From Polyodon spathula (taxonomy: Eukaryota; Chordata; Actinopteri; Acipenseriformes; Polyodontidae), in the NCBI RefSeq assembly GCF_017654505.1, contig NC_054535.1:48630848-48694847 (forward strand): DNA of 64,000 nt, written 5' to 3'. The notes below the pieces were generated by a model. The model worked only from the letters and a program-made list of their open reading frames with translations, was not told the origin of the DNA and did no database searches. The position numbers and the translations under genes are program-made. Below are positions 1 through 12,034 of this stretch, one piece after another; position 1 is the first letter of the stretch, and every line of letters starts with the position of its first letter.

Positions 1-1816
1 CAATTATGTAACACTGGGCCCTAATAACAACATTTAAAACATGTTTCATACAGTTTCATCCATTAAGTTATACTAGACCTCTTTAATAAAAGTTTTGAAC
101 AGTTTTGTAAATATCAAACTTCATTTTATTCGTAAAACAGACTGAAAAACAACTCTTTAAATAACTTATTTGTAAATAGAGCCCACTTTATGTTTGAACT
201 TCAAGTCTGTTGTATGTGTGAGCAAAAGACTGAATAAGTACATTAATATTGAGACCACATAACTCAAATAAAGCTGTTAGATCTTCCTTGTGTTAAAATG
301 TAGTATAGTTATGTTGAACTCATAACATCAACTAACCCCAGATACACAGATGCATAAGGGAATTATTTGATTAGTGTAACAGTATAGAAATACATTGGTT
401 AAAAGAATAAGCTAACCAAATCAGTATTGCGAGATTGTTGTGTACATTAAATATTGAACTCCGATAAATACAATCTAAAAGAAGCAAGTTGTTTTGTTAA
501 AATGACCTTTTCAAAATGGAACCGCTTTCATTTAATTTTAACAGCACTGCTGCAATCAGTAAAAGGATAAAGCTGATCGAGAATCTAATGGGTTTCATGC
601 TGCTTAAAGTGCCAGTAATGAGGATTTTTATGGTCTCAAAGAACACACTTCACAAAAACTGTCTTAATTAGGGGTTACTTTTAGGTCTCTATTGTCAGTG
701 AAAGATTTGAACACTTGGTGGAAGCTTTCCTTGTTGCTGTGAATTTGTTTGTGCTAAATGAAAGGTAATGTTGAATACAGTAAGTGTGAGATATGGACAG
801 GTTTGTTCATAAGTTATAGCCCCAGATTCTGATAATTTCAATTAAAAAAAAAATGTAACCAAGTTTTACCACAATTGGATAATTGGTTCTCCATGTATAC
901 AGTGTGACAGGCATATGTACAAGAAGACAATAAATCTATTTAATTTGTATTAAAAATAATAAGCAATAAATTAGTCTGGGTGTCCTATACTTTTTATTGT
1001 TTTAGTCAGGCAGTCAATTAAAGTCTTAATTAAATAGCTGTCGAGTTTACAACGAAATACCTTACCATTGCTGCCTGCTGTGTTGTATGTATTCCTACAG
1101 TAACTTTTTCAACCTAATTGTGATTTTTTTAATATTATTATTCACATATCCTTTATCATAAAACTGGGCAATAAAATACCTGAACAATTGTGATTAAGCT
1201 TAAATATACAGCGAAAATTTTTACAACATAGCCGGCAGTAAGAGTACATTTTTGTAAACTGCTCAGTAACACTGTCCAGTAAGTTAATTTTAGAAATTGT
1301 AGCTGGTACTATGCTAAGTTAAATACACCTGTCCCACCCCTTTCAATCCTGTCTCTCCTGTCATTAATCAACCAGATAATTTCCCTGTTGAATGCCATGC
1401 TTTGCAACCAGTAGCATGCTTTGACCTACTAAGGTGAAATGATGGCCCTCAATGACACAATTACTGGGAGAATGGCACTGTTCCAAATTACACCTAGCTG
1501 CTAAATAGATTTCCACTGGCATTGTACATGTTATAAAAACAAAATGGTACAAAATAGACATGCTGTGGTTATTTCAGTCATTCATTCTCCTCTGTCGAAC
1601 AGCTGCGGAACTCCATGAACATTCTTCAGAACTTGAATACAAACATAAATCTTAGTCTATTTTATCAACCACATAATGGCAATATAGGGGATAAAGTACA
1701 TCCAAATGCACTGTACATAAAGACTATAATTTGAACTTTTAAAATGTTTGTTGTGCTTCAAAATAAAATATCAACCTTAGAATGTACTATACAGTTAGTA
1801 ATACAGTTGGTTTTCT

Positions 1817-1817
<1 letters not shown>
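1..1817. other. No recognisable gene
   Basis: This is AT-rich sequence with only short, low-quality open frames. I see no domain, exon-like conserved frame or terminal repeat. It could be intergenic or intronic. Confidence 0.6.

Positions 1818-1856
<39 letters not shown>
1818..1856. repeat. (TAA)n microsatellite
   Basis: An uninterrupted run of the trinucleotide ATA/TAA, about 13 units, is followed by a short A run. Confidence 0.95.
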
Positions 1857-1862
<6 letters not shown>

Positions 1863-2146
1863 CAAACTACAGTAATGTCTATCCTTCTTATCAATATTGT
1901 ACATCAGTAATTAAAAAGTTACCTTACATAAGCCTTACATGTTGTGTTTACAGTTATGAGTCTACAGGAAGCAGGTAGTAGTACAATAGTAGTACAATGT
2001 CAAAAGGGTTATGTAAAACATGTGTGTCATGCAGTGTGCAAGAGATATGTTATTGTGTTGGTGCTGTGTTAAATTATACATTTCTAATTGCGCCCCACTG
2101 GTATGAATTTGAGGTTTGTAGGCTGTGATGTATGGGGGGGTGGGGA

Positions 2147-2147
<1 letters not shown>

Positions 2148-2209
<62 letters not shown>
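2148..2209. repeat. (CA)n microsatellite
   Basis: About 31 perfect CA units follow a G-rich stretch. Open frames across it read only as alternating Cys-Val or Thr-His and are artefacts. Confidence 0.97.
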
Positions 2210-2211
<2 letters not shown>

Positions 2212-5179
2212 CATGTTATTACAGTTAATGCTGTTTGATTTGTGCTACCTGATTCAAAATGGCGCTTATTAATATTAATATTACCCTTAATGTTACACCA
2301 TTAACCCCTAAATCTTATATTAGTGAACAGAAACACAGCTATGGAGATATGGATGAATTTGGTTAAAAAAAGGCAGTATGACTGCTGCATCCACATTTCA
2401 TTAATGTTGACTATTTTTTTTTTTTAATCAGAGACACATAAAATGTATCAGCCCTCAGGAGATATAAACACATGCAGGTGTAATTTTCTCCAGATGATTT
2501 TAAGTATAGTTTTAAAATCTATGTAATTACATTTTTCATTGTATTCTTGCTTTCTTTAAATCTAATTAAAATTACACTTTCAGCCCTCAGGATGCAATTT
2601 TTAATTACTGATCTGAAAGCCTCTCCTTCCTGATGCAATGGGTGAATTTCCAAAAATACAGAAAATACACTGAAAAAAATACTATATCCCCTTTGGCCTC
2701 CAAAAAACCTCCTGCAAGAAGAGGTAAGTGACCTACATACAAGTTTCTTGTTTTACTCCTCTGCAGAAGAGTAACTTTTAAATGTTGGCTTTACAAAACA
2801 ATACGAACTTGTGTCACTCCATATATAATTGTGGTACTATTCAGTAAAGCGAAAATTGTAAAGGGGTACTTTATCGGAAACCACCAGACAGAAGGGGTAC
2901 AGTTCTACAAAAAGGTTGCAAACCCCTGTGTTAAAGGGATTTGTACGTCAGGAGCGACCGAGTTTTGAACTAACTGCAGTCTATAAATTACTGCTTCAGG
3001 AAGCTGTGTGAACTGGAAGTTTTCATTTTCTGTTTTGGCAGACACACCCCATTAACTGTGCAGTAACATCTACCAAATGTTGGGTTAACCAAGACATAGA
3101 TTGTAGTGACTGTACTGTTTTATATAACAAATAATGTGTATTAACATTCATTTAAAAAGCTTTGCAATAATATTATTATATTTATAAAAAGACTCACATC
3201 TGCTTATTTCTTAACTGAATTATACCACATTCATGGACACTTTTAAACTTTTAAAAAATCGGCTAGCATTTTTCAATGACCAGGAAATTTTGTCAGAAGG
3301 TGCAACATTACAAAATATTTTCAAAAATTACATAGCAAGCAATTATCACTTTACCACTTTTATTTCAGTCAAACAAAGCTAGACATTTTTGTTGATTTGC
3401 TGTTGAGTGATGCCATTTTCACTCAACCTGTAGTGATATGAGCCTTTTTGACATCTGTTAATTGCTAATGATATAGCGATCTATAAATGTTATGTTTGGT
3501 ATTAGACAAGCTGGCATAGAAGGAAGGTGACAGGCACATAGAATAAAGGATTGCCGTTGGCATAGACTGATCACCTCAACTAATACTGTTTGGTCAAAAC
3601 CCACTCTTGAAGGATTTCTTTTTTTATATGGCTCTACACTTAATTGAGCTTTGAATTGATATAAAATTATGCTGAAAAAAATACCTCCATTGTTTAAATA
3701 TTTAAATAAGATAGACACATTGAAGTGACCTACATGGCTTTTATACCCTTATTTGCAATAGCTAATCCTGGACTCTGTCACCATAGTAAAGGCATTTAAA
3801 AGATCTAAAAGGGGTTTGTGAAACCATTCAAACGTGTATTGTAGTGTTTCCGCTAGGAAAAACGCTGCCCGTCACAGTGACTGGTCACTAACTGTTTTAC
3901 CAGTCACAACTCAAAACATCGTCATCATCAGTGTGACATAGTTATGGAAAATAAATAGGCCTATGTGAAAAACTAAAAAGAATACAAAAATTAATTCCTT
4001 TCACATAGCAGTCTTTTTTATTATGCAAATAAAAATGAAAGAACTTAGTTTAGAACAGTTTGTTTTCAAAAGTTGTCAAAATATGTTTTATTATTTTTTT
4101 AACATTCATATTTCACTTTATAAATTCAAATTCAAATATTGTACACAATAGTTCTTGGTGTAACTGAAAACTACAGGTTTAATATCAGCGTGAATTAAAC
4201 CATTTTATGGTGAAAAGGATGACGATGTGAAAACGTACATTATACCAGACTGACATATGTGACTAAAGAGAACAATTGTAAAAAACAATACAAAAATACA
4301 AAAATAAACAGCCATTTATGCTTTCATTTCAACGAACACACGAGGCCCAGACAGCCATTATACATGAAAACAAAATAAACAAATCCTCCGCTCCTGGACG
4401 AACGAAAGGAAGGGGCGTTGATTGAATCGACCTGTTGTACGACTTGGTTTGTTAACAAGCATGCGCTAAGGCAGGAACTGCCAAATCACTCACTCATTCG
4501 ATTGCTGTGCCTTTTAAAGGAATTAGTCTAGAAGTGTACTAGAGGCGCGCTCATTTGCTCTTGTTAGTGACAGTCAATCTTTCTAGCTGCACATCACAGA
4601 CCTTTAGTTGCCAGTCAAACTAACAGACTAGCTTTTGAAACTGTCTCTGATGAGTAATTACCACTTAACGGAAGCATTGGTAATACCATCACTTTACAGG
4701 ACATGAAGGCCACATACATTATTTCATATTAATTTTTGAAAGTTTCTAAGCAGTCAAATCCAATACCACTAATGACGTTTGGGTAACCAGACGTTCTGAT
4801 AAAATTGGAATCGTCCCGATGTTAGAGGCTTTGTCCTGCATCCCGATAGAGGTACCGTCGGGACACTATTTTTAGAGTCAACGTTTGTTAACCCAGGTGT
4901 AAAATGTGAAATTTGTATTTTCTTGTTAGGAAATTTTGTATATGTGGCTGCTGTACTGTCTTTTGGTACTGGTTTAGGGCGTGTTGGTCGAGTGAGTTGT
5001 TTGCATTGCATCTTTGCGGCTATCCAATCACGTTAACCTGCAGTCATATGATGTGGTATGCATCATGTGTTTTTCTTGGTGTGTGCACGTGTGCGTCCAG
5101 TTTTAAGTGTCATGGTGTCTGGTGTTGTTCATGAATCTGTCACTAAAAAGCAAAAAAGACAAGTGCAAGTATCGCGAAG
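2210..5179. other. No recognisable gene
   Basis: I find no coding domain or clear transposon terminus. Short frames near 4769-5134 overlap one another on both strands and resemble nothing I know. The LINE homology begins just after this stretch. Confidence 0.5.
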
Positions 5180-7540
5180 GATGAAATAGAAATGGTGGAA
5201 ATGACAAATGACTGCTTCCTAACACAATTTGTGAAGGCACCCACTAGAGGGGAGGCATGCCTTGATTTAGTCTTTTCAAATAACGAAGATAGAATAACTA
5301 AAACAGAGGTCAGAGAACCACTGGCAAACTCAGACCATAACATGGTCTCATTTGAAGTGTTTTTTAAATCCCCAAAAGTAAAGACTAAAGTTAAGGTTTA
5401 CAATTTTAGAAAAGCAAACTATGAAGGCATGAAACAGAGACTAACAGAAGTAGATTGGAGTAAAATAGAGAAAACACCCACAGAAGAAGGATGGTTGTTC
5501 TTCAAAAATGTAGTACTAGAGGCGCAAAACAATTACATCCCTAAAGTAGACAAATCTAAATGTAAAACTAAATTGCCAAAATGGTTTAATAGATCAATTA
5601 AAAAAAATATTCAGCGAAAAAAGGCACTTTACAGAGCATTAAAAAAGGACCAAAAAGAAAGTACGCAGAAAGAGTACACGGAACTGCAAACGCAAGTCAA
5701 AAAGGAAGTTAGAAAGGCCAAGAGAGAAATAGAAATGAACATTGCTAAGGGAGCTAAAACCAATTCCAAAATGTTTTTCCAATATTACAACAGCAAGAGA
5801 ACATTCAAAGAGGAGATTAAATGTTTAAGAGATACAAATGGCAAAATCGTAGAGGAAGAAAAAAAAATAGCAAATATGTTAAATGATTACTTTTCACAAG
5901 TTTTTACAAAGGAAGATACTGACAACATGCCCCACATGTCATCCAGTTCCTATCCAGTTTTAAATAACTTTAGCATAACTGAGGCAGAAGTGTTAAAGGG
6001 ACTAGGAGCTCTTAAAATAAACAAATCCCCTGGGCCGGATGAGATCCTCCCAGTAGTACTCAAAGAAATGAAAGAAGTAATTTACAAACCGCTAACCAAG
6101 ATCATGCAGCAGTCTCTTGACACAGGGGTGGTACCGACAGACTGGAAAATTGCAAACGTAATACCGATCCACAAAAAGGGAAACAAAACTGAACCAGGTA
6201 ACTACAGACCAGTAAGCCTGACTTCTATTATATGCAAACTTATGGAAACTATAATAAGATCCAAAATGGAAAATTACCTATATGGTAACAGGGTACTGGG
6301 AGACAGTCAACATGGTTTTAGGAAAGGGAGATCGTGCCTAACTAACTTGCTTGATTTTTTTGAGGATGCAACATCGATAATGGATAATTGCAAAGCATAT
6401 GACATGGTTTATTTAGATTTCCAGAAAGCTTTTGACAAAGTCCCGCACAAAAGATTAATTCTCAAACTGAACGCAGTTGGGATTCAAGGAAACACATGTA
6501 CATGGATTAGGGAGTGGTTAACATGTAGAAAACAGAAAGTACTGATTAGAGGAAAAACCTCAGAATGGAGTGTGGTAACCAGCGGTGTACCACAGGGATC
6601 AGTATTAGGTCCTCTGCTATTCCTAATCTACATTAATGATTTAGATTCTGGTATAGTAAGCAAACTTGTTAAATTTGCAGATGACACAAAAGTAGGAGGA
6701 GTGGCAAACACTGTCATTCAAAATGATCTAGACAAGATTCAGAACTGGGCAGACACATGGCAAATGACATTTAATAGAGAAAAGTGTAAGGTACTGCATG
6801 CAGGAAATAAAAGTGTACATTATAAATATCATATGGGAGATACTGAAATTGGAGAAGGAATCTATGAAAAAGACCTAGGAGTTTTTGTTGACTCAGAAAT
6901 GTCTTCATCTAGGCAATGTGGGGAAGCTATAAAAAAGGCTAACAAGATGCTCGGATACATTGTGAAAAGTGTTGAATTTAAATCAAGGGAAGTAATGTTA
7001 AAACTGTACAATGCACTAGTAAGACCTCATCTTGAATATTGTGTGCAGTTCTGGTCACCTCGCTATAAAAAAGATATTGCTGCTCTAGAAAGAGTGCAAA
7101 GAAGAGCGACCAGAATTATTCCGGGCTTAAAAGGCATGTCATATGCAGACAGGCTAAAAGAATTGAATCTGTTCAGTCTTGAACAAAGAAGACTACGTGG
7201 CGACCTAATTCAAGCATTCAAAATTCTAAAAGGTATTGACAGTGTCGACCCAAGGGACTTTTTCAGCCTGAAAAAAGAAACAAGGACCAGGGGTCACAAA
7301 TGGAGTTTAGAAAAAGGGGCATTCAGAACAGAAAATAGGAGACACTTTTTTACACAGAGAATTGTGAGGGTCTGGAATCAACTCCCCAGTAATGTTGTTG
7401 AAGCTGACACCCTGGGATCCTTCAAGAAGCTGCTTGATGAGATTTTGGGATCAATAAGCTACTAACAACCAAACGAGCAAGATGGGCCGAATGGCCTCCT
7501 CTCGTTTGTAAACTTTCTTATGTTCTTATGTTCTTAAGTA
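5180..7540 (+). mobile_element. CR1-like non-LTR retrotransposon (LINE), 5'-truncated
   Basis: The element starts abruptly inside the end of the endonuclease domain, so the 5' UTR, any first ORF and most of the endonuclease are missing. It then carries a full reverse transcriptase frame. A short 3' UTR of about 70 bases ends in repeats of an 8-mer (TTATGTTC) near 7515-7537. Ending in short octamer repeats rather than poly(A) is a known trait of CR1-type LINEs. The same 3' tail recurs in minus orientation at 32163-32537 and 45451-45614, so this is a multicopy family. I see no clear target site duplication, which is also usual for CR1. Confidence 0.88.
5192..7465 (+). CDS. LINE ORF2 remnant: endonuclease C-terminus plus reverse transcriptase
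   Basis: The product would be the enzyme that copies LINE RNA into DNA at a nicked genomic site. Residues 1-60 match the end of an APE-type endonuclease, including the SDH motif near residue 47. The reverse transcriptase follows: NYRPVSL near 336, HGFRKGRSC near 373, DFQKAFDKVPH near 409, SGVPQGSVLGPLL near 463 and the catalytic FADDT near 495. A conserved C-terminal region with LVRPHLEYC lies near 609. The frame is uninterrupted for 757 codons, which suggests a fairly recent copy. The annotated Met is only the first ATG after truncation, because the upstream frame is open and unrelated; it is not the family's real start. Without most of the endonuclease this copy is probably not autonomous. 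Confidence 0.88.
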   Translation: MVEMTNDCFLTQFVKAPTRGEACLDLVFSNNEDRITKTEVREPLANSDHNMVSFEVFFKSPKVKTKVKVYNFRKANYEGMKQRLTEVDWSKIEKTPTEEGWLFFKNVVLEAQNNYIPKVDKSKCKTKLPKWFNRSIKKNIQRKKALYRALKKDQKESTQKEYTELQTQVKKEVRKAKREIEMNIAKGAKTNSKMFFQYYNSKRTFKEEIKCLRDTNGKIVEEEKKIANMLNDYFSQVFTKEDTDNMPHMSSSSYPVLNNFSITEAEVLKGLGALKINKSPGPDEILPVVLKEMKEVIYKPLTKIMQQSLDTGVVPTDWKIANVIPIHKKGNKTEPGNYRPVSLTSIICKLMETIIRSKMENYLYGNRVLGDSQHGFRKGRSCLTNLLDFFEDATSIMDNCKAYDMVYLDFQKAFDKVPHKRLILKLNAVGIQGNTCTWIREWLTCRKQKVLIRGKTSEWSVVTSGVPQGSVLGPLLFLIYINDLDSGIVSKLVKFADDTKVGGVANTVIQNDLDKIQNWADTWQMTFNREKCKVLHAGNKSVHYKYHMGDTEIGEGIYEKDLGVFVDSEMSSSRQCGEAIKKANKMLGYIVKSVEFKSREVMLKLYNALVRPHLEYCVQFWSPRYKKDIAALERVQRRATRIIPGLKGMSYADRLKELNLFSLEQRRLRGDLIQAFKILKGIDSVDPRDFFSLKKETRTRGHKWSLEKGAFRTENRRHFFTQRIVRVWNQLPSNVVEADTLGSFKKLLDEILGSISY

Positions 7541-9857
7541 CTGGTCAAGTCATCCAATTAGGATTATAATTGTAATTAGGAATTCACAGACATTTCGTGG
7601 ACCTGTTTAAACATTAAATACACCTAATATTTCAGAGCACTATAAAAAACTAAAAATAGTGGTAGTTGCTTCCTTACTAAAACAGTGTGCTGTAATTTGT
7701 TAAAAGGCAAGCATGTAACATCTCCCAACAGTTGCTGCTGACATTCTCTGTCTGGTGTGGATTTGCCCATACATTGAGACCACACGTTCTGAATCCACTG
7801 AATTGGTTGGAAGTGTAAGGCAAAGCTTTGCCTAGTTATACAGATGTGGATATCAATTAGAAACAGTCCCAAAACTTGGCTACCCAAAGGTGTCTAGCAT
7901 TCTTTAATACAGTCCATATATGCAGCCCGTTCGTTGTCATGTTATTTGACTCATCCAAGAATTTATTTTATCAGTTGGTTGTTTGAACCGACGTAGCTGT
8001 GCTTGATTATACCTGTAGTGCTGATTTAACACATGAATCCTTTTTTTGTCTGTGCTGACTTTCCAGTTTGTTTTCTGAAAGCTGTTTATTTTACATTCTG
8101 TTCATCAGCCTCTGTAGTAGCTTTTTGTTTAATGTGTGATTCTGAAGTTATAGCGATCATGTTTTCTTTATGTCACATTACAAGATGTGCAAAACAATTA
8201 CCTCCATCTGCATGTACACTTTATTTGGGAAATGCCTTGACATGATCCTCAGCCGAAATATACTTTGCTGGTTTTGCTTTGTCATCCATTTTTGGTGAAA
8301 ACTAGATTTTAGCAACCTAAATCAAAACAATGCAGCACTGACTTTGCCCACCCCCTACTATACAGTACAGCAGGATACAGAAAAGCCAGTACAAACGCAT
8401 TGATAGGCTGATTAAAACATCACTGTCATCTGAACATTAAACAAGAAAGTTAACAGCTTTGGGGTATTTTTTTTTTTCAAAATTATATGTATTTCTCTAG
8501 GTTTTAGTTTTTGCCTAAGTGCAATGCACACAGGAAGGCAAAGGAATAAAAAACCCTATCTACAGAAGAAAGATACACAGTTTGTGTTGTGCAGTAGTTA
8601 TTTTTCTTTTTTTTTCTTTCCTCCCCTCACCAACTGAAAGTGTCCCGATTTTTCAATTTTGCTATCTGTCACCCTAAATGACATTAATATAATAATTTCA
8701 GGGTAGCCTCGCAAAACACCCTGAAACTGATAGAAAATCATACACGACCAAAGTTCACTAACTGACTGTTGTTTTTTTTTTTCAAGCCCGTTAAAACAAA
8801 TGGTTTAGAAAGATTGTGTCACCTGGAGTCAATTTAGCCATTAAAGTACAACTCAAAAACTTAAGTTTTTAAGCACTGATGCATGAGCATGCTTAATTAT
8901 TTGGGTCTTTGCTCATACAAATGATTAAAAAAAAACAAGAATGCTACTTAAAAACATACCCCCATTTGGAAAAGCAGGTGAGCTTTCACAAACAAACAAG
9001 CAAACACAGTACTATATAAAAATAACTGCATTTATTTCAATAAAATTAACTGCATTTATTAAGTTATTTTAGTATTTCAAAATATAGTAAATATAGTAAA
9101 TATATTCTGTCAGCCTTATGTCCTGTTACTAAACATAACTAATTATTGTATAGGAGATAAAATACTGTATGTATGTAATTTATATATTAAATAGTACTAT
9201 ATCTCCTTTGAAGGCTATTCTGGGGGTGGTAAGGAAACATCACAGTTTAAACGCATACATAGTCATGCAGATAACATATCAGCTACATGAACATAATTAA
9301 AGAAATGTACAGGGTTTGTGCAGAAAGGCCAATTATTGATTCTGAGAAATCAGCAATGCTGGGTGTATTTTTAAATTAAGATTTAAATCAGCTCTGGTAT
9401 CATCTGTGACAGAAGGGAAATGGAAGCATCCCAGCAATATGTCATTACCTTAGGCAATAGTATTTACTATTAGTAAGAGATATAAATTCAATTTGAGGTC
9501 ATAGAAAACACAAAAATGTACTTAAGGATTTTATACAAGGAGAAAAAGATCACAAAATGATTGGTTTGAAAGCTGCTCTGTTACACATGTATTCTTGACA
9601 TGTTTTCTGTGAGGCAATGGTATAAATAATTGAATGAAATACAACATAATACAACTCCCCTGTTGTATAAAAAAGAAGAAAGTATAGAATTTGTATTTCC
9701 ACGTTGCTTTAAGACTTAAAGCATGATATTTGTATACTTTCAACATGCTATGTTTATATAAGAGTTTGACTTTTTCAAATAATTGTTTATGTACTGTGGT
9801 TGGGGACACAATCTTACTGAAGAAAGAGAAAAGTGATTCTCAGTGGGACTCACTAAG

Positions 9858-9860
<3 letters not shown>
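7541..9860. other. No recognisable gene
   Basis: AT-rich sequence without long frames, terminal repeats or recognised motifs. Confidence 0.5.
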
Positions 9861-9896
<36 letters not shown>

Positions 9897-9922
9897 TTAT
9901 ATATAGATATATATATATAACT
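9861..9922. repeat. (AT)n microsatellite
   Basis: An AT dinucleotide run with a few interruptions, able to fold back on itself. Confidence 0.95.
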
Positions 9923-10428
9923 ACCGGAATGAGGGGACTGGAGTATACTCATCGACTGTCCTTTTTTGTCTCTATCATTATTGTAAACAGTCACCGAGGT
10001 GACTCGGACTCAGCACTACGCTCGAGTTATTATGAATCTCTTTCTAATAATTTAAGCTTGGTGAAAGTCTTCAAAGAAGCGGGGATGGTAGTATTTTCAA
10101 GTGTTGCCAGGTTCTAAGCTTTGTGTGCAATGTAAGGTGGCACGTGAGCTTTTTTCAGATGTACTGTATGTGTTATTATCCCTTTTAAAGGAAATAAGCC
10201 CCTATTCAATAATGTGCTGCAATGATAAGGTGCTCCTTATTTAATTAGGTATGGTCAAAAAATCAATGCTATAATCACACTTTCTGTAATTACACATGTT
10301 TCATATTTGCCTCTTTAAAACATATATATAAAATTAGAGATATTCATTTAAATCAAGGGGGTATTTTCGACACAACTTAATGTGGGGGGGTGTCGCCCTA
10401 ACCAAAATTGTTGAATCTTATCCAGGAC

Positions 10429-11210
10429 TGTGACAGAGATCGAATGACGCTTGGTGTTAGATCTCCTTCCCGACCGGTGAGGGCACTAGAAAGAAAGAAC
10501 AGAGTAACCTTAAACAAATGGCAAGAAAATTTATTCCGAAGGGTAGGTGGAAGTCGGGGATTTAGGAAAGGGGCGGAGCTACGGCACCCAAGCTCACTGA
10601 CCCGGACGGTAAATGGCTTGGCATCTGAGGATTGGAGGAGCGGATGCACTCGTTAACCTAGGGGTCATGGGCGAGGGTATAAATAGGGGGGGGCGTGGCT
10701 TTGTGATCTGTTCCTTTGCATATGGTTAAGCCAAATAACCAAGAAGGAGCCCGACTTGTGTATTCGAAAAACCGTGAGTCTTCTGCTTGTCTGTGTATTA
10801 ACACTGTTTGCTTTGTGTGTCGTTTTTCACCAAGAATACTGAGCATGATCTGGAGCTGCAGCCGCAGGCCAGCCTAAAACCCGTTTATCACCACTCATCG
10901 TTTCCACTACAGGAACTGTCCTTTGCACCACGAGCATTAAAATCACGCACTGTCGGAATTGTGTCTGTGTTTTGTGTTTTGTGTGGGTGAAAGAACTGGA
11001 CTTTGGGTTACGGGTCAAACCCGTGGGATTATAATCAGAAGTGATACACGCCGCTGTACCACTTCCAACATTATTATTATTTGCAAGTTTTCTATAAGGC
11101 TCTGGACATTGAATTCATTTATAAAACACCCTTGCACCTGTATATCATCGTCTGTGTCATTTATCCACTCTGCACTGTACTCACCTGCACGTATTCACCA
11201 CTTTGCCACA
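10429..11210 (+). mobile_element. Solo LTR, family A copy 1
   Basis: The unit begins TGTGACAGAG and ends CTTTGCCACA. Flanking pentamers are AGGAC and AGGAA, a 4-of-5 match to a target duplication. It carries a TATA box (TATAAATA, about 10678) and an ATTAAA signal (about 10936) followed by a GT-rich stretch, as expected for promoter and poly(A) functions of an LTR on this strand. It aligns by eye with 20593-21082 and, reversed, with 61478-62187. No internal retroviral-type sequence adjoins it, so it is a solo LTR left by LTR-LTR recombination. Open frames crossing it have no known domain. Confidence 0.82.
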
Positions 11211-11289
11211 AGGAAACATAATCTAAAAAATGTATTCCAGCCAACTCAGACTCAGTCAGGGTAATCCAGGATGATGAAGCATGTCTATT

Positions 11290-11955
11290 TTCTGTCTCCA
11301 GTTTATACTGTAGTTTCGTAAAATTGACTGTGGTAATGAAGTATATAGGTTTGCATCACCATCAACTTTTGGTAAACTGGACTCACTATATCATGCAGCA
11401 TTGAGGTACATTACAAATACAAGATTTAATACTCATCATTGTATATTATACGATTTGATAGGCTGGACTTCTTTGGCTTTACGCAGGTTGAAGCACTGGT
11501 ATATTCTGGTATATAAGGCTATTCAATGTAAATTATGTGACTATACTTATTTAAATGAATACCTTATAGCTTCCCATAGTAACCATAGCCTCAGATCTCA
11601 TTCTTTTTTGCATTTTAAAATCCCAAATGTGCATACTGAGGCTGGTAAAGGATCATTTGCTTATTATGCCCCATGGTCCTGGAATGAGTTCCAGTCCAAA
11701 CTAAAGCTGCAGACACAGATATTTTTATTGCAATTTAAGAGTAAACTGCATGATTTCATAAAAGAGAGTTGTAATTGTTTTAAATAGTTGACTACTTTTG
11801 TGTATTTCGATTATTGTTTTAAATGTGATTTGCCTGTGTCTTAATTGTATTTTATTGTGTACTTGTCTGATTGACTTGTTGCTACCTGCTTAGCTAGGTC
11901 TCATTCTGAAAGGAGGTTTTAATCTCAATGCGACTACAAGGATAATAAATATTTT
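11290..11955 (+). pseudogene. L2-type LINE 3' fragment (ORF2 C-terminus plus 3' UTR)
   Basis: From about 11300 the frame encodes the conserved end of an L2/Maui-type ORF2: a DSLYHAALRYIT-like segment, then THHCILYDLIGW, then YAPWSWNEFQ, with a stop at 11785-11787. The clean ATG frame (11401) starts in the middle of this homology. The 3' UTR ends near 11920-11955 with the GGTTTTAATCTCAATGCGACT-type tail known for fish L2. The polymerase core is missing, so this is a 5'-truncated dead copy. Confidence 0.78.
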
Positions 11956-11957
11956 TT

Positions 11958-11964
<7 letters not shown>

Positions 11965-12027
<63 letters not shown>
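11965..12027. repeat. (TA)n microsatellite
   Basis: A TA run immediately left of the Tc1 element. Tc1 transposons insert at TA, so the tract probably served as target. Confidence 0.95.

Positions 12028-12031
<4 letters not shown>

Positions 12032-12034
<3 letters not shown>

Noticed and set aside
2148..2209. Cys-Val repeat peptide frame over the CA tract
   Set aside because: A microsatellite read as protein; no coding signal outside the repeat.
4769..5134. Possible small genes just before the LINE
   Set aside because: Overlapping frames on opposite strands without motifs or splice context.
10398..11264. Several frames of 60-101 codons in the family A LTR
   Set aside because: They overlap on both strands, have no known domain and are not conserved in the other LTR copies.
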